Positions 1-12,011 of a stretch of DNA of 64,000 nt are shown here, one piece after another. Position numbers and translations under genes: made by a program. Location: contig JACCIC010000349.1 of the NCBI GenBank assembly GCA_018907035.1, forward strand, positions 127,501-191,500. The letters run 5' to 3'. The notes beneath the pieces are model-generated. The model ran no database searches. It was not told the DNA's origin and worked only from the letters and a program-made list of their open reading frames with translations. Source of the DNA: Sycobia sp. Sy_11 (Eukaryota; Arthropoda; Insecta; Hymenoptera; Epichrysomallidae). Position 1 is the first letter of the stretch. The number at the start of each line of letters is the position of its first letter.

Positions 1-870
1 ACCAACCGCCAGTCAATTTATTCGAGACAATGAATGAAATTTATTTTCGAAAACGACGATAGACTGGTAGATGGGGGGGGACTTAAGATTTACCTCGGTA
101 TTGCGAGAAACTTACGTAGATAAGCACACGTTGAATTGCACACAAGCGAATTTCTACTATATATATAAATATATTTTACAAGTATTACACGAGATACGGT
201 ATAACCGAACGAGTTCGTCGTGCTCCTCTGCCCTATTGAGCATTTTCTTTTTGTTCGCTATTAGCGGCACCGCTCGCGTAAGCGACAATTCGACAGGCAT
301 TTATTTCCAGGCGTTATTGGGGCATTGTCCGAGTTGCCTTTGGTTGTTCACAACGATCGAAAATATATCGAAAGGGCAACAAAGACGTATTACGAGCGTT
401 CGTGGGCTTCGCACTTTCAATATATTATTATCGATCGATATTACAGCTGACAAAAAAAATAAACACAGAGAAAAAAAACAAGACAACAATAATCAAACAA
501 TGACTCGATCAAACCTCGAAATAGAATAGCCGGTTGAATTGACGCGCGCGAAGAACCGCAAATTTGTAATAAAAATAAAAGTAAAAAGGAAGAGGTGGGA
601 ATAAATATAAAAATAAAAAATGAGAAAAGCTCAACAGACCAGGGGAGTACAACGAACTCGTGCGCCTGTTGACGCGCAGAGAAAGAGCTAAGTATGTATA
701 AGTATATGAAACGATGGTTGGAAGCGCAAAAGTTTTACCGCACGATGGGACTAGGAGAGAAAGCATTTGGTGATGGGAGGGGCGGTAAAGCGGGGAGAGA
801 AATCTCACCCTCGCCCCCCCCACCAAGGGTGGCTTAAGGATCGAATTCAATGCGGCTACGCACCAGGCAC
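1..870. other. Unique sequence, no recognised gene
   Basis: Mixed-composition DNA without a long simple repeat. A 152-codon open frame (71-529, plus strand) has no low-complexity bias, but no family is recognisable and about one frame this long is expected by chance in the window. A short frame overlaps it on the minus strand. I see no promoter or splice pair that decides its status. Confidence 0.5.
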
Positions 871-871
871 C

Positions 872-873
872 CT

Positions 874-912
<39 letters not shown>

Positions 913-969
913 CGCTGGCTCGCATACACTCTCTCAGCGAATATTACAGTCCCAAGCATATCGCATATC

Positions 970-1021
<52 letters not shown>
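872..1021. repeat. (CT)n and (TA)n microsatellites
   Basis: A CT tract (872-909) is followed by a near-perfect TA tract (973-1021), about 60 bp apart. They explain the Ser-Leu, Arg-Glu and Tyr-Ile open frames on both strands here. Confidence 0.97.
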
Positions 1022-1024
<3 letters not shown>

Positions 1025-1260
1025 GCGTGCACATATTATATGCATATATATTTTAGAGCTCTTTTCTCTCCCTTTACATCTCTCATTCTTTCTCCTCCTT
1101 CTCATTCTCCACTTGTGATTCACTAACACAGTGTCGCGATCTCGACGTACATACATATGCGTGTGACAATAATGCGGAACTTTATAGTGGCGTATACGGT
1201 TTGCTACTTCAGCGACGACGGGAGTGGGATCGCGCACAAATATTCGAAATTTTCATGTAC

Positions 1261-1264
<4 letters not shown>

Positions 1265-1314
<50 letters not shown>

Positions 1315-1468
1315 TACATACATACAGAGCAAAAGTATAAACATCACCAGAGAGAGAGAGAGAGAGAGAGAAAGAGTTACAACCAGCCTATCGGTTCGCG
1401 TTATGCGCGTAAAAGCAGCGCGCAGTCGAGGAATTATTTCCTCCTCTATATAACTCACCCTTTCTCTT

Positions 1469-1516
<48 letters not shown>
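1265..1516. repeat. (TA)n, (GA)n and (CT)n cluster
   Basis: TA at 1265-1311, GA at 1349-1371 and CT at 1474-1516. The GA and CT tracts are complementary and could pair as an imperfect foldback. Confidence 0.96.
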
Positions 1517-1525
<9 letters not shown>

Positions 1526-1723
1526 ATCCTTTTTTCCGAAACAAGAGGGCGACATTATTGCGTCTACGCTCGCTGCTCCCACGCCGCGTATACGCCTCAG
1601 TTAAAAACGCGGCTTGCCAATCCTCCGCGTCGCGCAGTGTTCGAATTCTTCCCGCGCGACGCGTGCAACATCGGGGAAAGAACGGCCGGAGGAGAGAAAG
1701 CGCACACATTCGAAACATGCATC

Positions 1724-1725
<2 letters not shown>

Positions 1726-1759
<34 letters not shown>

Positions 1760-1765
1760 GTGTGT
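1726..1765. repeat. (GT)n microsatellite
   Basis: A 40-bp alternating GT tract with one C interruption, capable of Z-DNA. Confidence 0.96.
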
Positions 1766-2064
1766 ATATAAATGAACATATAGTTTTTAAATATCGAATT
1801 TGCCCCGCCCGCTCGCCAACAATCGTTCGTTAAATCGAGCAGAAGGAGCTGCGGGAACGAGGCCGGCGGTGGCGCAGAAGGGGGGAGGGCGGGGGGTTGA
1901 ACGCGTCGAAAAGAGCGTGACGTCGCGGTAGGGGCGAGGCGAGCATCGAGGACGGGCGGAGGAAAGAGACGGGGAGGCGGCGGCGGCGGCGACGCGACCC
2001 GACGACGAGTGCAACGGCGCGTCAGCTGAGCGACCTCGACCGTCAATGTCTGGAGCTCGGTGGA

Positions 2065-2083
2065 GCGCGCGCGCGCGCGCGCG
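2065..2083. repeat. (GC)n tract
   Basis: A 19-bp uninterrupted alternating GC run, a strong Z-DNA-prone motif, inside the CpG-rich block. Confidence 0.95.
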
Positions 2084-2255
2084 TGCCGTCGAATCCTTTA
2101 TTCCCCAAACTACCCACCTCCACCCTCCCCCCGCCGCCGTTCCCGCCGCCCCTCGCGCCGGCGTCTGGCTTTCACTTTCGCCGCGCCTCCCACGGGATCG
2201 TAACTTCGTCGTCGTATTATAAGCGCGGGTCCGCGACCAGGTGGTCTCTCCCTCA

Positions 2256-2288
2256 TCCTCCTCCTCCTCCTCCTCCTCCTCCTCCTCC
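2256..2288. repeat. (TCC)n trinucleotide repeat
   Basis: Eleven units of TCC with a purely pyrimidine plus strand (a triplex-prone mirror repeat). It encodes the poly-Pro or poly-Arg runs of the local open frames. Confidence 0.95.
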
Positions 2289-2529
2289 GCCTACGTTCTC
2301 CTCTTCCTCTCTGTCCTTCTCGGCGCGCGCTCCGGAGATCTTTCTCGTCGTATCCTCCCCTAAGTCCACATACGCGCACATATATTTACGCGCGCTGTAT
2401 ACGATCGCGCATGTGCGCGCTACTCAATTATCGGGGAGGATAAGAAAAAGAATCGATTTGCATGTGCGAAATCACCCGGTGCAACGATACAAATGGGTTA
2501 TGCGCGGTGAGCCGGTCGAGAGGGGAAAG

Positions 2530-2565
2530 CGAGAGAGAGAGGGAGAGAGAGAGAGTGAGAGAGAG
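2530..2565. repeat. Imperfect (GA)n tract
   Basis: A purine run of GA units with GG and GT interruptions. Confidence 0.9.
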
Positions 2566-2997
2566 CCAAGGGCCCGCGGGGTGAAAGTAGCGGCGAGGGT
2601 GCACCGCGTCAGCGGCAAATCGAAAACGAGCGCGAAGGAAAGGGGCCGCGCGTATATGTGGGCGGTACACACATACGTGCAGCCTCGAGAGAAAGCGCAC
2701 GGTGGGGGGGGTTGAGGTGGTGGCGAGCAGTGTATACAGATACACGCTCGCGCCTGGCTGTCGGCCGGGGGCGGCGGAGCCGCAAGGGGGATGCCCGTGA
2801 GGTGGGAGGGCGCGCGAAGGGGGTAATCTGATTGTCAGCAACTTTATACGTCGCGCTTCGATTAAAATCCAGCCAGCGTGCAACGCCGATATCGTTACTC
2901 GCCGTTCCATACCAGCCGTACACGAGAGTCCGAGCGCGCGACCACCCACCGCACTCGGCGTGGCTCTCTGTCTGTCTCCCTCTCGCTCGGGACCGTT

Positions 2998-3211
2998 TGT
3001 TTTTTCTTTCTTTTTTTTTTTTTTTTGTTTTTTTTTTTCTTTTTCGCGCACATCCGACTATGCGGAAGCATTCAGCGTCGGTGAGCTGACCCCTTAATAG
3101 GAATACGAATTATTTTTGCCAATGGAAGTCTGAAAAATCAATTGACTTAATTTTTCATTTTCAGGAGCAAAAAATTCCTTTTTTTTTCACCACTCTGTTC
3201 CCACCGAACCG

Positions 3212-3246
<35 letters not shown>
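2998..3246. repeat. T-rich tract and (CT)n
   Basis: A run of T with scattered C/G occupies 2998-3045 and a pure CT tract occupies 3215-3246. The intervening 3046-3214 segment contains a possible short intron, described in the findings. Confidence 0.9.
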
Positions 3247-3251
<5 letters not shown>

Positions 3252-3269
3252 CTCACTCGCGGTATCGCT

Positions 3270-3758
3270 CTTTTTTGCCGTTATTGTTGTCGTTGTTGTT
3301 GCTATTTTTCGTTTTTTTTTGTTTTGTTTTTTTTTGTTGTTTTCTTTTCGACGCTGACAAAGCCGAATTTTTATTTCGTTTCCCGGCATTGCGATTCTTT
3401 ATCGTCAGGAGAATGCCACAAGCGTATACACACATACCACTGTAAGTTACAATAATAATTGCGCTCTCGGCGACGATGGAAGAATTAATTGATAAATGCC
3501 TCGTGGAAACGAGCCGCGGATCGGATGTTGCCGTTGTTGCTTTGTTGTTGTTACCGTTGTTATTGCTCTTGCGGTTGTCGCTCTTGTCGTCGGCGGGGAC
3601 GCTGTCGATCTAAAAGTTAAATTTCGCCCAAGACGAGCGCCGTGGGATTATATGGTCGCGAAATTATTATATTTTCTCGAAAACTGCCGGCACGGTGGCG
3701 CGGAGTGCGGTCGCGCGATACGCTATATAGATAGCGCGCGAGCAGCAGGGGAGGGAGG

Positions 3759-3819
<61 letters not shown>

Positions 3820-3936
3820 TGATGCTAGAGAGCGGTTTTCTTAATGGATGCGCATATACGATAACTCGCGCAGCCGCCTACGGTCGCCTCGTTTTAAGGA
3901 GGATGGCATTATTATTCAAATGTACATACATATACG

Positions 3937-3968
<32 letters not shown>

Positions 3969-5260
3969 TATGTATATAATAAACAAATATTCTTGGCCTT
4001 AATTGCCGTTGCCGTGGATGCAGGCGAGGCTCATCCAACGAACGCGAATTTACGAGCGTCTAATAGAAATTTCTCATCGTGGATCATCATTATTGTTGGT
4101 TATGAAATTATTTGAACTTCCTATTTGCGCCGTGTTTTGCGCGATATGGTGGTGCGCGCGTCGTCGATCGATGGTTCAAGCTAATGCGCCTGAGGAATCA
4201 AGAACGCAATACGGCTGCTGCCAGACGCGGTGAAAATAAAGGAAAACCGTGGCGCACGAATTAATTTTGGAAAATAATTAATGGAATTAGGCAGGCACGC
4301 AACGGTGAACGGGGTAGGCGCGATCGAACGGAAATGTTTTTTTTTTCGCTATTTTCATTCGGTTGTAAAAGGAAGTTGAGCTTCGAGACTGGATGTATTC
4401 AATGTCCCATGAAAGCAGGCGGCGGCACATTTCTTTTCCAAGCCGGGCGGCGGGAGTCTCGAGGGAACGTGCACAAAGGCAGAACGATAGCCAATTTTTT
4501 GTTCGGTCTATGGGGACACGCGGTTAATTCGAAACCCACATAGAGAATTTCATTGATATATGGCAATAAGAAATGATCACGAATTATATATGTATATAAT
4601 ATAACAACACATAAATTGTAAAATAGTACGTAATGATCTAACAAAGAGAAATTATCATATGCATGGTGGACGGATTTGATCCAGTTCGAGACAGGTAATT
4701 CTTGATTGTTTCCAAAATCAATCGTTTTTGCTTTAATGGGAAATCCGTACTTATTTCGCGCTGGACTGGATTAGATATCGATATCCGAAGCACAGAAATT
4801 TTTCATGAATCCGTGCCCGGTAATACGGGCAGATTTTTATTTACATTGCCGATCGAGGTTCCGAGCAGTGTAAACGCGTTCTGTCCACAGCTGACAATTC
4901 CTCAATTCTCGAATTCGAGCATCGGTTCGCCGAGACTTCTTATTTAAGTGCGTGGATTCGCGAAAATTCGTTATTTTCCGAGAAGGAGGTGGCATATCGC
5001 GATAACGGCAGGCTCGTTGTAAAATTTAACGGGGCTGATTCTGACGCCCTGCGAGTGTCGTAGGGAGCGACGCGCTGCCTGGCGCGTGGAATGTCGCGGT
5101 GCCGCGACGCTGTAATGACTGTGACGAAGGCCCCGAAAGAAAATCCGGCACTGCTATCGGCAGAATTCGTATCGGGCGATGTTTATTATTAAATTGAATT
5201 ATTCTCATTGTTATTTTTCGCACGATTCCGGCGTAGAGCGGGAAATACCGTGTCGGTCAG
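3270..5260. other. Mixed unique sequence, GTT-rich segments
   Basis: GTT-rich stretches occur at 3278-3348 and 3525-3568. The frame 3496-3822 begins with a hydrophobic run because GTT/TTG codons give Val/Leu and it ends in GA repeats, so I do not call it a secreted protein. 4000-5260 is ordinary unique DNA with only short frames and no recognised product. Confidence 0.5.
3766..3968. repeat. (GA)n and (CG/CA)n tracts
   Basis: A 50-bp GA tract (3766-3815) and an alternating CG-then-CA tract (3935-3968). Confidence 0.96.
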
Positions 5261-5262
5261 TG

Positions 5263-5263
<1 letters not shown>

Positions 5264-5310
<47 letters not shown>

Positions 5311-5461
5311 CGCGGGCGGAAGAACGGCATAGGGAAAGCCAGGCGGGGCGCGTGCGCGCACCTTTCGTTATCTCGCGATAATAAATACATAAAGTTTTAT
5401 TATAGCGCAGCCGTAGAGGCGGAGGAATCTAGCATATAAAAGTGCCGGATGCGAAGCGCGG

Positions 5462-5508
<47 letters not shown>

Positions 5509-5519
5509 AGGGAGGGAGA
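5264..5519. repeat. (TA)n, then (GA)n with GGGA units
   Basis: TA at 5264-5309. GA at 5463-5502 grades into GGGA tetramers up to 5519. Confidence 0.96.
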
Positions 5520-5857
5520 ACACGGAGTCGCGTATAATACACATTGTTACGCGGCGAATGCAGCGGCGGCTCGGCGGGACCGTTGCGCAACCTGCTACTG
5601 CCGGCAGCGGCGCGAGCGCGTCGAGCGACCGAGTGCATCGCAATACGCGCGCGCGCGCCTTAAAAGCGAATGAAAAGCGCCGATCGCCCGTCTGTAGAAG
5701 ATTCATTATCGAAAAATTCATTGTGGCCGAACTGTGGCTGTACTGGAGGTCTATGCAAAAATTGTAGGCGAGGAGTGAGAGCGAGAGATTTTCCTTCGCT
5801 GGTCGAACCCCCGGACTACCAATCTCTTCGTACGCAAATTGTGCGCACTGCAATCTT

Positions 5858-6204
5858 TCTCTCGCTCTCTCTCATTCTCTCTCTCTCCCTCTCGCTCTCT
5901 CTCTCTCTCTCTCTCTAAAACTCTTAAGTATTTAAGTTTCAAGTTACTTTAATATTTTATAGAATTTTATTAATTATTAAGAATAAATTTAATTTAATAG
6001 CATTTAATTTATTGACGAAGTATCTTGCGTAGAATTTCTTTGTTTGAAAAATGTAATTTATCATGCTATTTTGCAGTCATGATCGCAAGTAAATACCAAC
6101 CTATCTGCCTATCTATCTATCTCTCTTTTCCTCCCGAGAAGAATAAAATGTAATCGATACCCTATCTTATGGAACTCGTTTTCATCGCTGCGCCGCACTC
6201 CCAC

Positions 6205-6251
<47 letters not shown>

Positions 6252-6596
6252 ACTCTCTATCTCCCTCTCTCGCCTTGCCTCCCTCCTTTTTTACCCTTTA
6301 TCCCCCACCGCACCAGCCACCCCTCTTTTTATTCTAGCTCTAAGGGATCGTTAAGCCGTAATAACGATTGTGCAAATGTAAGAAAATAATGATTTAATAT
6401 TCCGCTAAGAAGCGGGCAATAAGAGATAAAACTTTTTTACGGCCTATTTCGAGATGTTAAGCTAAAGATAGCGGTCAGGAGGAACTTTGCATATTAAATA
6501 GCTTACAGTCGAACAAACACTTTTATATTACATTTTCCTATCTTTCTCTCGCTCTCTATCTTTCTCTCTCTCTCTCTCCTTTCCCTCTATCCCGCT
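5858..6596. repeat. Three (CT)n tracts
   Basis: CT tracts at 5858-5916, 6208-6246 and 6541-6596, all with the pyrimidine strand on plus. Confidence 0.95.
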
Positions 6597-6771
6597 CATT
6601 CGTCTCATTCTTTATATGGTTATTCCGCCACTTTTATTTCGATTCTCTTTCATCCGGGGAAATATTTATGATTACGAGGACTTTTAACGCAAGTGCTTTC
6701 GTTCAAATCGTTATATAGTCTTACTGTTTTTTATTCATTTACTTCATTAAGATATACGCTTGGTAAAAAAT

Positions 6772-6812
<41 letters not shown>
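6772..6812. repeat. (GA)n microsatellite
   Basis: A 41-bp GA tract. It is complementary to the CT tract ending at 6596. Confidence 0.96.
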
Positions 6813-6816
<4 letters not shown>

Positions 6817-6984
6817 CGGAAGCAGCTCGAACGAGCCTTCTTTACTGTAACGGAACCGAGCGGCTGATGCACGCGCGCTTCCAGCTTTGATTAAAAATCA
6901 AAAATATAAAAAGTCCCGTGCACGGGATCAAAGTCGTTGGAAAAAGAAATTTTCTTTTTCCTTTTGCGCATAAATAATACTTAC

Positions 6985-7091
6985 GGATTCGCAGTAATCG
7001 TGGCATAGTTCTCATTATTGCCCCCCCCCTCCCTCACCGTCTCTACCGTATGACGCGCGCGCGTGTCTGTATGTGTTGTGCATGCACTCAC
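6985..7091 (-). other. Candidate ratchet (RS) exon after recursive splice site A
   Basis: On the minus strand a pyrimidine-rich run (about 16 of 19 bases) ends in TTTCAG and is followed at once by GTGAGT, with the junction between 7092 and 7091. The same hexamer can serve as a donor, so an acceptor and a donor are juxtaposed. Further donors follow: GACG|GTGAGG (exon end 7038) and AATCC|GTAAGTATT (exon end 6985). The segment would be an RS-exon of 54 or 107 nt. Seen: the motifs. Known: recursive splice sites in long insect introns have this form. Inferred: use in vivo. The alternative is an ordinary cassette exon or chance. Confidence 0.45.
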
Positions 7092-7311
7092 CTGAAACAG
7101 GAAAACAAACAAATTTGTCATGAAAAGTATATTAAAAACAAAAATAAATAATAATATTTTTGCGAGCGCACGGTTATGGCACGCGGATTAAAAATAACGG
7201 AGACAATGTTACTGCACAGAGCGCGAAGGGCTTGACAATGCGAGGAAGGGTCGGGGGGACAAATATATTTTTGATAGATTTTCGGCGCGAACCTGGTTGT
7301 GGAAAATTGTC

Positions 7312-7389
7312 AAAAAAAAAGGAAAAAAAAAGAAAAAAAGAAAAAAGGGGGAAAACAGAAAAAAAAGGATTCGCATCGGGGGGGGGGGG
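7312..7389. repeat. A-rich purine tract and G12 run
   Basis: An A-rich stretch with scattered G, then an uninterrupted run of 12 G (7378-7389). Confidence 0.93.
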
Positions 7390-8975
7390 AGATAAAGAGA
7401 GAATCTCGCTGGGGAGCCTATCGAAGTGCGATTAAAATATAAAATGGTTTTGAGGATCCGGCGGTTTTACGTGCCATTTCAATTATTGTCCCATTCCACC
7501 GTGGGCGCGGCGTCCTTTTTTTTCTGCTCCCAAGCCCCATCCCCCCCCCCTAGCACCCTCCCGCCCCGGCGCCACACACCACTATCCTCTCGAGCGAGGT
7601 TTTCCATTATTTTTTTGCATTTCGTTCCATTTGTCGATCGCAAAAAGCGCGCAATATCATTTTAGTGTTTGGACGGACGACGAATCGCCCCGTGTGCGTA
7701 TGTATATGGCGTTCGCTCCCCCTCCCACCCCCCGACATCCCTCCCTCGTCCGCGCCATCACCGTCCGAATAAAATATACACTTGAGGAATATCCCGCGAT
7801 AGTCGGGCATCGGCAGCTCTGCGCCGGCTCTGGCGCGGGGCTCGTAAACGTCATTTGCCCACTAGTCGCGCTTATAATGCCCTTTTCAAAGAACGGGCTC
7901 CGGGGGTTCGGGAAGCCGGGGAGGCGGAGGGATAGAGGAGCGCGAGGGGCGCGCGGAAGAAAAACCCCTGGCCATTCGGGGCGATGAAAAAAATATGACT
8001 CGTCCCACCCCTCCGCCCCCCATCCTCCCCGGCCCGCCGTCGCCGTGCGCGCGGGCGCTCGACGAAATAGTTTCGTTGGACCCGCGGTCCGGTGGGGAAT
8101 GGCCGCCGAGGCTACGCGCGGTTATGGCCCTTCTCGGCCTTTTATTCCGCTTGTTTTCACTTCTATCCCGGATCTATATCACTCTGTCTCTATATACACG
8201 ATTCTCCAGCTAATCAATTAATTTTAATAAATGACACCTATATAATATATATATATATATACACAAAACGTGCAAGTATAACGCAGAGGGAGAACGCGAA
8301 GAAGAGATGTGAAATTGAAGAACTGTCTGAATTTGCTCGTGAGCGGAAAACGGATGGGGCAGGGTGTTGTAGCGATCCTGCGCGATACGCAGTCTCGCGA
8401 GTTTAGCGGTTGCTTGGGTACACACTAACCCAATTTTCTCGTGGCGCTCGAGAAAGAAAAAAGATGCGGGTGGCGCAACGGATAGGTAGCCGGCGAGACA
8501 GGAGGTGGGGGGGGGGAATTGCGCGTAATAACCACGACAAAGCCAGTTCTCTCCGAATGAAGGAGAGGAGAGAGGGAAGAAAGAGAGTTTCGAGGGGGGA
8601 GGGGTGGAGGGTATAAAGTGTATTCGACTAAACAGAGCGGCGCGCAAGCCACGCTCTATCTTCCCCTCGCTTCTCTTCGCCCGAGCCCGGCCTGGATGCC
8701 GCGCACAGGCTCAAATCCGTTCGTATATCGCGCCGCCCGATAACCGCGGGTCTCGGGATTCCAACCCCACCCCCCACCCCCCTCTCAACGGGTCACGGAC
8801 GACTTTTACCGCTCATTTGAATAACCCGCGAAGCCCCCAGTCTCGATGCGCGCTCGCGTCGTCTGTGCACGTGTTTACAGAACGCGCGGTTGTACGTACA
8901 ACGGGGCAGTGCTCGGAGAAGCGCCGCGCCACTTTATACAGCGGTGGTGCGTGCGCGGGGAAGGATCTCCGTCCC

Positions 8976-9234
8976 TCTCCTCTCTCTCTCTATCTCTCTA
9001 TCTCTCTCTCTCTTCCGCGCGCACGCTTCTTCGTTTTCTTCGTGCAGGCATGCGCGCGCGCGCCGGCGAACCGCAAGGGGTTTATTCGTTTTCCGCACTT
9101 TTTGCGCCTGCGGGGATGGAACGGGCCGCGTAGGCGGTAATACTGACGCTGTACACTCCCCTTCTCTCTCCCTCTCTCTCTCACTCTTTGACACAGAAGC
9201 ACGCGCACACGCACACCACACACACACACACACA
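8976..9234. repeat. (CT)n tracts and (CA)n tract
   Basis: CT at 8976-9014 and 9162-9186, with CA at 9206-9234. Confidence 0.95.
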
Positions 9235-9479
9235 TGCTCGCACCCTTTTTCTCGCCTCTCGCCTCGGTCGTGCAGTCCTGCACCTGCGCGTTATCACTTC
9301 ATTAATGTATGCAAAAATGAAAATTGCTTTAGTCGCCGAGAGCGTTCCTTTGCGGGGTGTAGCCGAATGGAAAAATGAAAGAAAAGAAAAAAGAAGACGC
9401 GAAGCAGGGAGGAGGGTCAACAGGCGATGTCTATGCGTCAAACCGTCAACATACAAATTAATATATCAATAATTCCTGC

Positions 9480-10073
9480 GACCATTTTCGCTTTCCGTTT
9501 GCCTACTGAGAATGATGAAATTTGTAATAGAGGTACACGCTCCATACGAGCTAATTGCTCCAAAATGAATAATGCACCTAGGTCAAATATTTAAATAAAC
9601 GAAAAAAAGGGAGAGATAAAAAATTCGTAAAAAATGCAACCTTTTCTGAAACAATAGAAATAATTCACAGTCTGTATAAATAAATGCGAGGTTTACGCTT
9701 GCGCATCGATATTACACTGAAACCTCGCTTATACGTCTTTTCAACAAATCGTTGAAAACATCGTTTCTTACCGCATGAAGATAATAAATTCATATACTTA
9801 TATACTATTATGCTATATATATATATATATAATATGAAGAGGACGGGAGAGGGAGTAAACCAGTTCTATTGGCTTACTGTATAATACTTGCTCGAGTGCG
9901 TTTCGAGGAAACATTATTTCGTCACAGTGCTATTTACTATTTATATAATATTACATATACACGCGCCAGACTTGGAATAGCCGCTTTACCTTTTCGCCGT
10001 TTTACGCCTTATAAGTTCGCATTTAATATACTTCGTATTACCTACTTGGAGAAACTTTACAAACATACGTATT

Positions 10074-10124
<51 letters not shown>

Positions 10125-10373
10125 GAATATATATATATATATATATTTAATAAGCAATAAGCGGTTTCTATATATATAAATATATTCCAAAGGTGTCTAA
10201 TTTATTGACTTGGGGCGCCAACACGTGTAAGTATTTAGCTCTGGTATGTATAAGTTTCAAGTCCAGCGGACTTTAACGATTTTCCCCATTTAATTAATAA
10301 TTGATAAATCTACCCGATTAATGACCGCGAGCGATCACGCGCTTGAATTCGTAATTCTTTTACTATATTACAG

Positions 10374-10427
<54 letters not shown>

Positions 10428-10644
10428 GCATATATATGCCAATGGCGCGGTCTCGCGGGAAACAAGCCGTATCCGCTAAATTAATCAATTAAATTTACCT
10501 AATATATAATGTATAATAAAATTATAAGCTCCTCCCGGTAATTATTGTTAATAGTCCGACGCTCAGTTTAAGCGTACATATTAATATAATCATTCCAAGA
10601 AGTACTTTTAAAAATTATCCACCAACAATTCTTCTAATACATTT

Positions 10645-10697
<53 letters not shown>

Positions 10698-12010
10698 GGG
10701 AATGAAATTTTAATAGGTCGCGTCAGGAAATTGAAAATTAATCATTTCGCTTTAAAAGTAATAAGATAAAAGCAATTCAATTAGAATCCTTAGCCCACTT
10801 TCTCATTAAAAATAATAAATGTATTATAAGCTTTGAGCTTTGTTCCTTCAACCGACGGAGCGAGTCCGTCCCAAGTTTGGGCGATAGATATTAATAAAAA
10901 TTTATTTACCGATGGATCCTTCATGTCTGCATAACTGATAACCTACATATCGCGCCTAATCGTGTTCTTAGGCTCGAAATTTCATTTTCTTTTTTTATCA
11001 GATTGTCGACGGCTTTACGCGTATCGCCACAATGAAGACGCAAACGCGCAACTTTTCTAAATAGTTCATTTTTACGTTTTTAACCCGCAGCATTTGCCTC
11101 ATTAGCCCGACGCGGATGCGCTAAATAAATGGAACAATCTGTGAATAACAAGGGCATGAAGTAATAATTTAACGTTTATACCGGTAACTAATATTAGTCC
11201 GTACTGTGCTAACGTTTCTCTTATTTATAGACCCATACGTGAATGTTGCATTAACCTCGCGTAATTATAAAAACGCCCGGCTGAGCCGTAAAAATCGATC
11301 GATACCGTTACGTATTATTGAGAAAGTTTGATCGTAGAACATTTTATGCGTCGTCTAATTAGTCCTAAAAAGTAATAAATTAATAGCCTCTAATGTTCCC
11401 ACCGAACGCGTACTTCCTTCCCGAGGAATGAAATAAAATTTAAGGCGACGTTTCGTCAAGGCTTTCGCACAGCTCGTTATTTTGGCTCACTGTCAAGGTG
11501 AACTGTCAACAATATACGTACGTACGTATGATTTGAAATAAGACAGAATGAATACAAGGATCGAAATGACTCGCGAATTAATTGATAATTAAATTATCAA
11601 TAATCGATGGAACGAATCATTAGTCAGCTGTGAAGGGCGAATTCGAACTTTCTCTAATCAGACATTATGCCACGCGTACGTAGTAACGGCCGTAACGGTT
11701 TAGACTGTTCATATTAAAATCAGTTTAATGCCAATCCGTGATCCCAATTTTGGGAATGCTCTTCGTCTGAGACGAAAAAATAGTATCTATGTCGTTCGCA
11801 CAAATTTGTTTGTTCAATTGTATTAGAAACGACATATTCAAAGGAATTAATAAAAAATCATCATTGTGGATCGAAGTCAGTTAATTTTTTTACAATCCTG
11901 TAAATTATGTGATAATTCGATATGTTTATTGTTTCGATCTTCTGCTATTAGATAAATCCATTCATGAGATTATTTTAATATGTTAAATTAAAATTAATAA
12001 TTGCACTTAT
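9480..12010. other. AT-rich intron-like or intergenic DNA
   Basis: AT-rich, with few open frames and no recognised gene. It includes four TA tracts and a perfect 9-bp-arm hairpin at 11581-11601 with a 3-nt loop. Composition fits the inside of a long intron or intergenic space. I see nothing else definable. Confidence 0.55.
9814..10694. repeat. Series of (TA)n tracts
   Basis: TA tracts at 9814-9833, 10078-10121, 10128-10147, 10377-10421 and 10648-10694, spaced about 250-270 bp apart. Confidence 0.96.
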
Positions 12011-12011
12011 G

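Larger units (their letters stand above)
1530..2990. other. CpG-rich high-GC block
   Basis: GC-rich DNA with many CpG dinucleotides and few stops in any frame. The open frames here (for example 2083-2715 plus and 2428-3051 minus) are Pro/Ser- or Arg-rich and mutually overlapping, which fits composition better than coding. It could be a CpG-island-like regulatory or promoter region, but I see no defined core promoter. Confidence 0.5.
5520..7084. other. Mixed unique DNA between microsatellites
   Basis: 5520-5850 is CpG-rich and 5930-6170 and 6340-7020 are AT-richer. No recognised gene. The first part of the minus-strand recursive-splice candidate lies at its right end. Confidence 0.5.
7095..9480. 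other. CpG-rich block with homopolymers
   Basis: High-GC, CpG-rich DNA with C runs and G runs, an A-rich purine tract (7312-7361) and many overlapping Pro/Arg-rich frames on both strands, such as 8604-9140 plus and 8210-8647 minus. None resembles a known protein. It could be a CpG-island-like regulatory region. Confidence 0.45.

Noticed and set aside
1201..1833. A 210-codon plus frame with Tyr-Ile, Arg-Glu and Ser-Leu strings
   Set aside because: Created by TA, GA and CT repeats that have no stop codons in some frames. The same explanation covers most long frames elsewhere.
3496..3822. Apparent secreted or membrane protein with an N-terminal hydrophobic run
   Set aside because: The hydrophobic run is the translation of GTT/TTG-rich DNA and the C-terminus is a GA repeat.
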